From: Arcobacter sp. LC1
GTDB lineage: Bacteria; Campylobacterota; Campylobacteria; Campylobacterales; Arcobacteraceae
Assembly (NCBI GenBank): GCA_021378565.1
Contig: JAACJU010000004.1
Span: 1 to 64,000, forward strand
Length of the DNA: 64,000 nt
Direction of reading: 5' to 3'
The notes under the pieces are model-generated. The model ran no database searches. It saw only the letters and a program-made list of their open reading frames with translations, and was not told where the DNA came from. A program made the position numbers and the translations under genes. Below, one piece after another: positions 8,086 through 14,933 of the stretch (its first letter is position 1; each line of letters opens with the position of its first letter).

Positions 8086-9183
8086 TTAATGCTCAGCCTC
8101 ATTTAACTTTTTATAATTTTCACAACCAAGCTCAATGCCTTTGTCACAAACTTTGCCAAAAAGCTCTTTTGCTTTAGATTTGTCCTGATTGACTCCCCGT
8201 CCATTTTTATATAAAACACCTAAAGCACCACAAGCATACATAAATCCACCATCACAAGCTTTTGTATAAAACTTAGATGCCTTAAAATAATTTTGTTTAA
8301 GACCTTGCCCGTTTTCATATGAAATTCCCAACATATAGCAAGCAGTTGCGACACCTCTATCGCAAGATTTTTTAAATAGTTTATTTGCTTTAAAATAATC
8401 TTGTTTGACTCCTTGTCCATTATTATATAAAATTCCCAGAAGGTAGCAAGTATTAATCATCCCCGCATCGCAAGTCTTTGTCCAAAGTTTAAAAGCTTTA
8501 AAATAATCTCGCTTAACACCTCTTCCTTTATAAAATAAAGTGCCTAAGGCACCACAGGAATGAATATTGCCTCCATCGCAAGCTTTTGTCCAAAGAGTAA
8601 AAGCTTTAAAATAATCTCGCTTAACCCCTTGTCCATGATCGTACAAAGAACCCAATGCACCACAAGAATTTATAATGCCGTTATTGCAAGCTTTGGTAAA
8701 AATCTTTTTTGCCTTAAAGAAATTTTGATGAACTCTTTTTCCAATTAAATATAGCATTCCTAACTTATCGCAAGATTTCATATTTCCTTTATCACAAGCT
8801 TTTTGCAAAGTATCACTTTTTGAACTAGAGCTTGCTACATTTAATCTCTTATAGGATTTACATCCAATTTTATTTCCTTGATTGCAAGTCTTGCCGTATA
8901 GTTTTTTTGCTTTAATTATGTCTTGCTTAGTGCCTCTGCCATATTCGTATGAAATTCCTACAAAATTACAAGAAGCAATAAAATTCCCATCACAAGCCTT
9001 TTTAAAAAAATTAAAAGCTTTAAAAAGATTTTTTTGTACTCCTTTTCCATATGAGTACAAAATTCCCAAATCAGTACAAGATTTCATATTTCCACTATCA
9101 CAAGCTTTTTGTAAAGTATCGCTTTTTGAACTTGCAAAGCTAAAATTTACAAGTATCAAGCAAAAAAGTATTATTTTTTTCAT
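8086..9183 (-). CDS. Sel1/Hcp secreted protein with two fused repeat domains, hcp3
   Basis: After the signal peptide, the protein has two Hcp units and a cap-like CNQGNKIGCKSYKRLN ending near residue 115. It then continues NVASSSSKSDTLQKACDKGNMKSC, a second copy of the mature N-terminus seen at residues 18-36 (SSKSDTLQKACDSGNMKSC). Six more repeats and a true cap (CDKGIELGCENYKKLN) follow. I read this as an in-frame fusion of the end of one Hcp gene to the mature start of another, with no signal peptide left at the junction. It is exported like its neighbours, and the ligand is unknown. It lies 42 bp downstream of hcp4 with no promoter visible, so the two are probably co-transcribed. Confidence 0.85.
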   Translation of the reverse strand: MKKIILFCLILVNFSFASSKSDTLQKACDSGNMKSCTDLGILYSYGKGVQKNLFKAFNFFKKACDGNFIASCNFVGISYEYGRGTKQDIIKAKKLYGKTCNQGNKIGCKSYKRLNVASSSSKSDTLQKACDKGNMKSCDKLGMLYLIGKRVHQNFFKAKKIFTKACNNGIINSCGALGSLYDHGQGVKRDYFKAFTLWTKACDGGNIHSCGALGTLFYKGRGVKRDYFKAFKLWTKTCDAGMINTCYLLGILYNNGQGVKQDYFKANKLFKKSCDRGVATACYMLGISYENGQGLKQNYFKASKFYTKACDGGFMYACGALGVLYKNGRGVNQDKSKAKELFGKVCDKGIELGCENYKKLNEAEH

Positions 9184-9215
9184 TTCTTCCCTTATTTCAT
9201 AAACTAATTCTATTT

Positions 9216-9237
9216 AAAAAGCTAGTTAATAACCAGC
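9216..9237 (-). terminator. Hairpin at the hcp4 stop codon
   Basis: The minus strand reads GCTGGTTATTAACTAGC followed by TTTTTAAA. The stem includes the stop codon of the gene at 9226-10551. It may give partial termination before hcp3. Confidence 0.5.
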
Positions 9238-10551
9238 ATTGTTCAATCTTAAATAATTTTTACAACCAAGCTTAAGTCCATTATCACAAGCTTTTTTATA
9301 AAGCTCCTTCGCCTTTGTCTTGTTTTGCTTAAATCCATGTCCAAATTCATACGAAACTCCTAAAGCAGCACAAGCACTCATATTGCTTTTATCGCAAGTC
9401 TTTTTAAAAAGTTGATTAGCTTTAAAATAATCTCGTCTAACCCCTTTTCCATCCCAATATGAACTTCCCAACAAAAAGCAAGCACCCATATCGTTTCTAT
9501 TGCAAGCTTTCTTAAAAAGCATACTAGCTTTATAGTAATTTTGCTTAACTCCTTTTCCAAGCTCATACAGAATTCCTAAGCTAGTACAAGATTTTATATT
9601 GCCTCCATCACAAGCTTTTTTCAAAATATTACTTCTAGATTTTTTAAAACTAGAACTTGCTTCATTTAGTATTTTGTAATGTTTGCATCCAAGCTCATAT
9701 CCTTTATCGCAAACTTTGCCGTAAAGTTCTTTTGCTTTAGTTATATTTTGTCTGACACCACGTCCTTCATCGTATAAAATTCCTAATTTATAACAAGCCT
9801 TCACAATGTTATTATCACAATCTTTTTTCCAAATTTTGCTTTCTTTGAAATAATTTGTTTCAGCTGGATGTCCACTACTATTCGAATTTTCTAAATTATC
9901 ACAAGCATGCATATTGCCCCCATCACAAGCTTTTTTCCAAATTTTGTTGGCTTTAGAGTAACTTTGTTTTACTCCTTTTCCATCAGAGTACAGATTACCT
10001 AAACTGATACAAGCATCTGTGTCGCCTTGATTGCAAGCTTTTTGAAAGTATTTACTAGCTTTTAAATAATCTTGTTTAACATCCTTCCCTCTTTCATATT
10101 GAAGCCCCTTCAATTCATCGCTATTAGTAATTGTTGTCACAATCATAATGCGATTAGCACTTGAAAAACTAGAACTTGCCTTATTTAGTCCTTTATAGTA
10201 TTTACATCCATCTCTATCTCCCTTATCACAAGCTTTCCCATAAAATTCTTTTGCTTTATTTTTATCTATCCCTACTCCTTTGCCAGATTCGTATAAAAAC
10301 CCTAGGTAATTACAAGCATTCGTAAGTCTTCCGTCACAAGCCTTTTTATATAGTTTTATTGCTTTAAATCTATCTTTTTTAACCCCAATATTATATGAGT
10401 CTCCTAAAGCAACACAAGACTTCATATTGCCTTTATTACAAGCTTTTTGCAAAGCCACATTATCCTTATGAACTTTTTGCAAAGCCACATTTTGACAAGC
10501 AATAAAACTAAAGCTTACAAGCACCAAACATAAAATAATTATTTTTTTCAT
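9226..10551 (-). CDS. Sel1/Hcp repeat protein with three fused domains, possible lipoprotein, hcp4
   Basis: At 441 residues this is the longest member. The signal sequence ends FSFIAC, giving a lipobox-like cysteine at 19 that other members lack, so it may be lipidated. A small tandem repeat (NVALQKVHKDNVALQKA) follows. Two internal caps (GCKYYKGLNKASSS, GCKHYKILNEASSS) each run into a new repeat block, as in hcp3, so three ancestral units seem joined. The middle block is degenerate: residues about 127-150 (SSANRIMIVTTITNSDE) do not fit the repeat, and the unit beginning DNLENSNSSGHP has lost its loop. The promoter box at 10584-10616 lies 33 bp upstream. Confidence 0.82.
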   Translation of the reverse strand: MKKIIILCLVLVSFSFIACQNVALQKVHKDNVALQKACNKGNMKSCVALGDSYNIGVKKDRFKAIKLYKKACDGRLTNACNYLGFLYESGKGVGIDKNKAKEFYGKACDKGDRDGCKYYKGLNKASSSFSSANRIMIVTTITNSDELKGLQYERGKDVKQDYLKASKYFQKACNQGDTDACISLGNLYSDGKGVKQSYSKANKIWKKACDGGNMHACDNLENSNSSGHPAETNYFKESKIWKKDCDNNIVKACYKLGILYDEGRGVRQNITKAKELYGKVCDKGYELGCKHYKILNEASSSFKKSRSNILKKACDGGNIKSCTSLGILYELGKGVKQNYYKASMLFKKACNRNDMGACFLLGSSYWDGKGVRRDYFKANQLFKKTCDKSNMSACAALGVSYEFGHGFKQNKTKAKELYKKACDNGLKLGCKNYLRLNNAGY

Positions 10552-10583
10552 TTCTTCCCTTATTTTTAAACTTTTAAATACTT

Positions 10584-10616
10584 ATATTTTATCTTAGCTT
10601 TTGTTAAAATAAAATT
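10584..10616 (-). promoter_or_regulatory. 33-bp conserved promoter box upstream of hcp4
   Basis: This segment matches 12734-12766, upstream of hcp6, at 32 of 33 positions. On the minus strand it holds GATAAAAT, an extended -10, placed 33 bp before the hcp4 start. On the plus strand it holds TTTTGTTAAAAT, which would also serve as a -10. Confidence 0.55.
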
Positions 10617-10760
10617 ATTATTTGTTTTTTAAATTTTGAGTATTTGTAGTATATTTATTTTTGTAGAATTAAATTAAAATATTCTATAGAAGAAAAGAGA
10701 AAAGCAAAAGAGAAAAGAAAGAAAAAAGCTAAAAAATAAAAATGCTAAATATTAAGAGTC

Positions 10761-11048
10761 TTAATATCCAGCATCACTTAGTGTTTTATAATGCTTACAA
10801 GCTTCTTTTATTCCCCCATTACAAGATCTATAAAATAACTGCTTTGCTTGTGATTTGTCTTGCTCTAGCCCACCTTTTCCTTTGCTGTATAAAAATGCTA
10901 AGTGATAGCAACCAACCAAGTTTCCATTTTGGCATTTGTTTTGATAAATCTTATAATAGGTTTGATTTCTAACTGTTTTTTTCTCATATTCAAGCACTAG
11001 CAAAACAACGACTATTAATATAATTATACCGATTAGCATTTTTTTCAT
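10761..11048 (-). CDS. Mini Hcp protein with membrane anchor, hcp5
   Basis: The 95-residue product starts with an uncleaved-looking hydrophobic segment (residues 4-20, LIGIIILIVVVLLVL). It then has a single Sel1-like unit (CQNGNLVGCYHLAFLYSKGKGG) and a cap (CNGGIKEACKHYKTLSDAGY). It is therefore a one-repeat, membrane-anchored relative of the larger Hcp proteins around it. The cap ends in the same AGY as hcp2 and hcp4. The role is unknown; such a short form cannot make a superhelix and may be an accessory or inhibitor. A decayed second copy lies just upstream at 11174-11360. A plus-strand frame over the same DNA is a shadow. Confidence 0.75.
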   Translation of the reverse strand: MKKMLIGIIILIVVVLLVLEYEKKTVRNQTYYKIYQNKCQNGNLVGCYHLAFLYSKGKGGLEQDKSQAKQLFYRSCNGGIKEACKHYKTLSDAGY

Positions 11049-11173
11049 TTTTTACCTTATGTTTTTTAGTTTAATACTTGTATTCTAGCCAAGCCTAGCT
11101 TAGACTAATTCAGTTCGCATTAAAATAAATTTATTATTTTAGTTATTTTATTATTTGTATTCTATAAAAATTT

Positions 11174-11360
11174 CTAGTAATAAGCATCTCTTAGTTTTTT
11201 ATAAAATTTACAGCTTTCTTTTATTCCACCCTTGCAAGCTTTTCCAAATAAATATCTTGCTTTTGATTTGTTTTACTCCGTCTTTTCCTTTGTCATATAA
11301 AAATCTTGGTTGATAGCAGTTCACTAGATTTCTTCTGCGATATCTAGTTTGATACAATTT
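11174..11360 (-). pseudogene. Decayed copy of the mini Hcp gene (hcp5 paralogue)
   Basis: Reading the minus strand, one frame gives LYQTRYRRRNLVNCYQPRFL then YDKGKDGVKQ. Another frame continues KARYLFGKACKGG then IKESCKFYKKLRDAYY and a TAG at 11174-11176. These align in order with hcp5 (IYQNKCQNGNLVGCYHLAFL, QAKQLFYRSCNGG, IKEACKHYKTLSDAGY). A small deletion at the join, about 5 bp judged against the intact pattern KQDKSKA, shifts the frame. The upstream part has stops and no start or membrane segment, and one repeat cysteine is lost. It fills most of the 425-bp gap between hcp6 and hcp5. Confidence 0.75.
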
Positions 11361-11452
11361 TTTTTAAGCTTATTTTTATCTTAGAAATAAGTTCAAAAAG
11401 AAGTTTGAAAGCAAGCTTAGAAATAGGTTTTTAAAAAGAGAAGTTTTAAGTT

Positions 11453-11475
11453 AAGACTAGCTAAAAGCTAGCCTT
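11453..11475 (-). terminator. Hairpin after hcp6
   Basis: AAGACTAGC and GCTAGCCTT arms (one mismatch) surround TAAAA and reach the hcp6 stop codon. It separates hcp6 from the decayed copy. Confidence 0.5.
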
Positions 11476-12688
11476 ATTTTAGTCTTTTGTATTCTTTACA
11501 TCCAAGTTCAAGCCCTTTATCACAAATCTTTTTAAAGAGTCTTTTGGCTGTACTTGTACTTTTTTTAACCCCATGCCCACTTTCATATAAAAATCCTAAA
11601 AGTCCGCAAGCATGCACATAGCCACCATAGCAAGCTTTTTTGTAAAGTTTACTAGCACTATAATAACTATGTTTAACTCCATGCCCTTCTTCATATAAAA
11701 TTCCTAGATTAGCACAAGCATTCATATGCCCACCATAGCAAGCTTTTCTAAAAAGTTTCCCAGCGCTGTAAAAACTTCGCTTAACTCCCTTGCCTTTTAC
11801 ATATAAAAGTCCTAAATCAAAGCAAGAATCTACATTTCCTTTATTGCAAGCTTTTAAATAATAGTTTTTTGCTTGGTGAGTATTTTTTTTGACTCCATAT
11901 CCTTCTTCATAAAAAATACCTAGATTAGCACAAGCAAGTGCATCTCCTTTTCTGCAAGCTTTTTTGTAAAATTTGGTAGCTTCATTGTAACTTTGCTTAA
12001 CTCCATGCCCTCTTGCGTAAGAAATCCCTAAAAAGCCACAAGAACTTGCTAGCCCTTTATCACAAGATATTTTAAAAAGTCTATTTGCTGTAGTATAATT
12101 TTGTCTAACACCTTGCCCTTTTACATAAAAAATTCCTAAATCACCACAAGCACTTATAAGTCCAGCATTGCAAGCTTTTGTATATAAGGTGCTTGCCTTA
12201 GAATAACTTTGCTTAACACCTTGCCCATTGGCATATAAAATTCCTAAATTATAACAAGAGTTTACAACACCACCATAACAAGCCTTTTCAAAAAGTTTAC
12301 TTGCTTTATAATGACTTTTTCTAACTCCTCGCCCAAGTGTGTATAAAACTCCTAGATTACTGCAAGAACGCATATCTCCTCTATCACAAGCTTTTTTGTA
12401 AAGTTTTCTTGCCTCGTGGTAATTGTGTCTAACACCTTGCCCGTAGTCATATAAAATTCCTAGATTTCCGCAAGAGTTTGCAAAGCCTCTATCACAAGCT
12501 TTTTTATAAAATATTCTTGCTTCACGATAATTATGTCTAACACCTTGCCCTTTGTCATACATTACTCCCAAGCTGTCACATGCATTCATATTGCCTTTAT
12601 AGCAAGCTTTTCGTAAACTAATGCTTTTAGAATTAGCGAAGCTAAAAGCTATAAATACCAAGCATAGAAAAATTATAATTTTTTTCAT
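11474..12688 (-). CDS. Sel1-repeat cysteine-rich secreted protein (Hcp family), hcp6
   Basis: The product has 404 residues: a signal peptide (MKKIIIFLCLVFIAFSFA), ten 36-residue Sel1/Hcp repeats and a cap (CDKGLELGCKEYKRLK). Repeat loops differ from the other members: GQGVRHNYREA and GHGVKxSYYSASKL replace the QDYFKA form. This copy therefore diverged earlier or was recruited to a different ligand. All units keep the cysteine pair (CDRGFANSC, CYGGHMNAC, CYGGYVHAC). A periplasmic or secreted location is expected. It is the first gene of the array, and its promoter box at 12734-12766 is shared with hcp4. A plain ATG follows CGGAGTGATGA. Confidence 0.86.
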   Translation of the reverse strand: MKKIIIFLCLVFIAFSFANSKSISLRKACYKGNMNACDSLGVMYDKGQGVRHNYREARIFYKKACDRGFANSCGNLGILYDYGQGVRHNYHEARKLYKKACDRGDMRSCSNLGVLYTLGRGVRKSHYKASKLFEKACYGGVVNSCYNLGILYANGQGVKQSYSKASTLYTKACNAGLISACGDLGIFYVKGQGVRQNYTTANRLFKISCDKGLASSCGFLGISYARGHGVKQSYNEATKFYKKACRKGDALACANLGIFYEEGYGVKKNTHQAKNYYLKACNKGNVDSCFDLGLLYVKGKGVKRSFYSAGKLFRKACYGGHMNACANLGILYEEGHGVKHSYYSASKLYKKACYGGYVHACGLLGFLYESGHGVKKSTSTAKRLFKKICDKGLELGCKEYKRLK

Positions 12689-12733
12689 TCATCACTCCGT
12701 TTTTTTCATTTTAAGATGGATTTTTAATTGCAT

Positions 12734-12766
12734 ATATTTTATCTTAGTTTTTGTTAAAATAAAATT
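12734..12766 (-). promoter_or_regulatory. 33-bp conserved promoter box upstream of hcp6
   Basis: Same box as at 10584-10616 with one mismatch, 46 bp before the hcp6 start. Minus-strand GATAAAAT is the likely -10. A plus-strand TTTTTGTTAAAAT is an additional candidate facing the coaX operon. Confidence 0.55.
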
Positions 12767-12802
12767 TATCTTTAATATAAAAGCTTATAAAAAGTCTAAG
12801 TT

Positions 12803-12840
12803 TAAGTCTCAAAGCATAGCTTTGCTATAATTAAGACTTA
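12803..12840 (+). promoter_or_regulatory. Promoter of the coaX-his-hem operon inside nested inverted repeats
   Basis: TTTGCTATAAT gives an extended -10 at 12826-12831, with a start point near 12838. The -10 is flanked by outer arms TAAGTCT (12803-12809) and AGACTTA (12834-12840). An inner perfect repeat CAAAGC-ATA-GCTTTG (12810-12824) abuts it. This looks like an operator or a structured start region. Confidence 0.6.
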
Positions 12841-12860
12841 AAAAAGCAAAAGATAAGATT

Positions 12861-13193
12861 TTGAAAGAAGTAACAAAATATTTTTTAAATAAAAACATAC
12901 TTTTTGAAGATTTAAGGCAAGTTAGCCTAAAAGATTTAAATACAAAAAAAGCCATAGAGATTTATAGTGGCGTTAGCTTAGATAAATACTATTATGCTAT
13001 TTTTGTATTAAAAGCAAAGTCAAGATTTGTCTTAAAATCTGCTAAAGATTTGGATGTTTTATATGCTAGACTTTGTATTTTAGAAGGGCATAATTTTAAA
13101 AAAAGATACTTGCTTATATCTTCTCCAATTTGCCAAAAAGCTAAAACGTTTCTGAAAGATTTAAAATGGAGCATAATAAATGATTTTGTGTGA
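12861..13193 (+). CDS. Conserved hypothetical protein upstream of coaX
   Basis: I do not recognise a domain in this 110-residue protein. It is soluble, basic and mixed alpha/beta in composition, with no signal peptide. It starts with TTG 12861 behind a purine-rich stretch, AAAAGATAAG. Its last codons overlap coaX by 14 bp, so the two are translationally coupled. I recall an unnamed small gene beside coaX in C. jejuni as well, which suggests conservation. It is the first gene of the long biosynthetic operon read from the promoter at 12826. Confidence 0.6.
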   Translation: MKEVTKYFLNKNILFEDLRQVSLKDLNTKKAIEIYSGVSLDKYYYAIFVLKAKSRFVLKSAKDLDVLYARLCILEGHNFKKRYLLISSPICQKAKTFLKDLKWSIINDFV

Positions 13194-13812
13194 TGTAGGA
13201 AATACTACTTTTCATTTTTTGATAAATGGGCAAAATAAAGCTTTTTATCTTGATGAGTCTTTGCCAAAGCTAGATGAAAAAATATATTTCATAAGTGTAA
13301 ATGATGAAGCTAGAAAAAAGTTAGTAAAGTTTTATAAATCTAGCCAAGATTTAGCGCAGTTTTTGGATTTTAAAGGTGCTTATAAAGGCTTAGGCATTGA
13401 TAGAGCTGTGGCGTCTTGCTTTATAAAAGATGGTATAGTTGTTGATTGTGGCTCAGCAATTACAATTGATATTATGAAAGATTTTATCCATCAAGGTGGT
13501 TTTATACTTCCTGGGATTAGCTCTTATAAACAAATTTATCCTAAGATTTCAAAAAAACTAAATGTTGATTTTGAAAAAGAGATTAATTTAGATAAAATAC
13601 CTTTAAATACTAAAGATGGCATTAATTATGCGATTATAAATTCTATAGTGCTTTGCATAAAAAATATTTCAAAAAATCAAAAACTTATTTTTACAGGTGG
13701 AGATGGAGAATTTTTATCTAAGTATTTCAAAAATGCCACTTATGAAAAAGACTTGATTTTTAAGTCAATGAAAGGTTTAATTGATGCTAACAATTGCACT
13801 TCCAAAAGGTAG
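13180..13812 (+). CDS. coaX: Type III pantothenate kinase
   Basis: This 210-residue ASKHA-fold kinase has the phosphate-binding DVGNTTF at residues 5-11, GLGIDR at about 77, the catalytic VDCGSAITID, the GGFILPG loop and TGGDG near 173. These are the diagnostic CoaX blocks, so it should phosphorylate pantothenate in the first step of CoA synthesis. It is shorter than Bacillus CoaX (about 255), as I recall is usual in Campylobacterota. It overlaps the preceding gene by 14 bp and hisG by 29 bp. I am confident of the family and reaction. Confidence 0.88.
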   Translation: MILCDVGNTTFHFLINGQNKAFYLDESLPKLDEKIYFISVNDEARKKLVKFYKSSQDLAQFLDFKGAYKGLGIDRAVASCFIKDGIVVDCGSAITIDIMKDFIHQGGFILPGISSYKQIYPKISKKLNVDFEKEINLDKIPLNTKDGINYAIINSIVLCIKNISKNQKLIFTGGDGEFLSKYFKNATYEKDLIFKSMKGLIDANNCTSKR

Positions 13813-14401
13813 AATAGCCAAAGAAACTTTGGATATTTTTTCAGCTAGCCTTGGGCAAAATTTTGTCTTTGATGATAGAAAACTTATCTTAGAAAAAGGC
13901 GATTTTAGGTTTTTAGATGTAAGAAATCAAGATGTGCCTACTTATGTCAAATATGGTGGCGCTGATTTGGGTGTGGTTGGACTTGACGTTTTAGAAGAAA
14001 AACAACTAAAACTAATAAAATTACTAGATTTAAAACTTGGAGCTTGTAAGCTTTGTATTGGTTTGAAGGCTGGGCAAAAATTTGACTGGACAAAAAGCAA
14101 AATAAAAGTAGCTACAAAACATGAAAATATTGCTAAAAGATTTTTTGAAAAAAAAGCAATGGCTGTGGATATTATCAAACTTTACGGCTCAATCGAACTA
14201 GCTCCTTTGGTGGGACTAAGTGATTGTATAGTTGATATTGTCCAAACAGGTGATACTATGAAACAAAATGGGCTCGAAGCTGGAGACACTATAATGCAGT
14301 CCTCGGTTTTTCTAGTAGCAAATAAAAATTCTTATTATATAAAAAAAGATGAAATCCTAGCTCTTAGAGCAAAATTAAGAAAAAATATTGAAATATCTTA
14401 G
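13784..14401 (+). CDS. hisG: ATP phosphoribosyltransferase, short form
   Basis: The product (205 residues) begins MLTIALPKGRIAKET and has the sugar-binding and PRPP-loop blocks, including GGADLGVVGLDVL and the PRPP loop DIVQTGDTMKQNGL. It carries out the first step of histidine synthesis, joining ATP and PRPP. The ATG at 13784 follows AAAGG by 8 bp and is better than the in-frame TTG at 13781. The length shows the short HisG form, which lacks the C-terminal regulatory domain and works with HisZ. No hisZ lies in the window. C. jejuni, as I recall, has the long form. The gene overlaps coaX and aroK. Confidence 0.9.
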   Translation: MLTIALPKGRIAKETLDIFSASLGQNFVFDDRKLILEKGDFRFLDVRNQDVPTYVKYGGADLGVVGLDVLEEKQLKLIKLLDLKLGACKLCIGLKAGQKFDWTKSKIKVATKHENIAKRFFEKKAMAVDIIKLYGSIELAPLVGLSDCIVDIVQTGDTMKQNGLEAGDTIMQSSVFLVANKNSYYIKKDEILALRAKLRKNIEIS

Positions 14402-14933
14402 CGAAAAAGCAAATAATATCGTGATTATTGGCTTTATGGGTGTAGGAAAAGGCACGGTAGCTAGGGCATTGGCAAAAAAAACATATAAATTTAATATCGA
14501 CACTGATGATTTGATAGAAAGCATGCAAAAACAAAAAATTAAGTTTATTTTTAAGCAAAAAGGCGAAGAGCATTTTAGAAAACTTGAAAGACAATGTGCT
14601 ATTTGGCTAGAATTTTGTGTAAGAAATACGATTATTAGCACAGGTGGAGGTTTTTTTGTCCAAGAAAATATCAAAAGATTGGGCAAAGTTGTATATTTAA
14701 AATCATCTTTTGATGGAATCATAAAAAGACTTCAGGAGCTAAGAGGTGCAAAAATAAAGTTTGCAAAAAGGCCTTTGCTTCAAGATTTGGATAAAGCAAG
14801 AGAGCTTTATGAAGAAAGAATCATAACATATGAAAAAATCTGCGATATAATTGTGGATGTAGAAAATAAAAAAATAAACACAATAAGCACTGATATTTTA
14901 AAGCAAATTAAGGGTTTAGATGAGAATAATTAA
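14388..14933 (+). CDS. aroK: Shikimate kinase
   Basis: A P-loop kinase of 181 residues with Walker A GFMGVGKGT at about 15-23, the shikimate-binding DTDD, ISTGGGFF, and the lid arginine motif RPLL. It phosphorylates shikimate on the way to chorismate and aromatic amino acids. The predicted TTG start at 14388 overlaps hisG by 14 bp; a GTG 27 bp downstream would cut into the first strand and is less likely. The third residue of Walker A's end is T rather than S, which is common. It sits between hisG and hisD, so aromatic and histidine genes share one transcript. Confidence 0.88.
   Translation: MKYLSEKANNIVIIGFMGVGKGTVARALAKKTYKFNIDTDDLIESMQKQKIKFIFKQKGEEHFRKLERQCAIWLEFCVRNTIISTGGGFFVQENIKRLGKVVYLKSSFDGIIKRLQELRGAKIKFAKRPLLQDLDKARELYEERIITYEKICDIIVDVENKKINTISTDILKQIKGLDENN

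Noticed and set aside
8882-9202. Plus-strand open frames across the Hcp genes (also 6413-6667 and 10742-10972)
   Set aside because: They mirror the repeats of the minus-strand genes, have odd composition and no ribosome site; they are shadows.
6300-12600. Strong 108-bp periodicity that could be mistaken for a CRISPR or satellite array
   Set aside because: The period equals 36 codons of the Sel1 unit, the frame is open throughout each gene, and spacers are not unique non-coding DNA.
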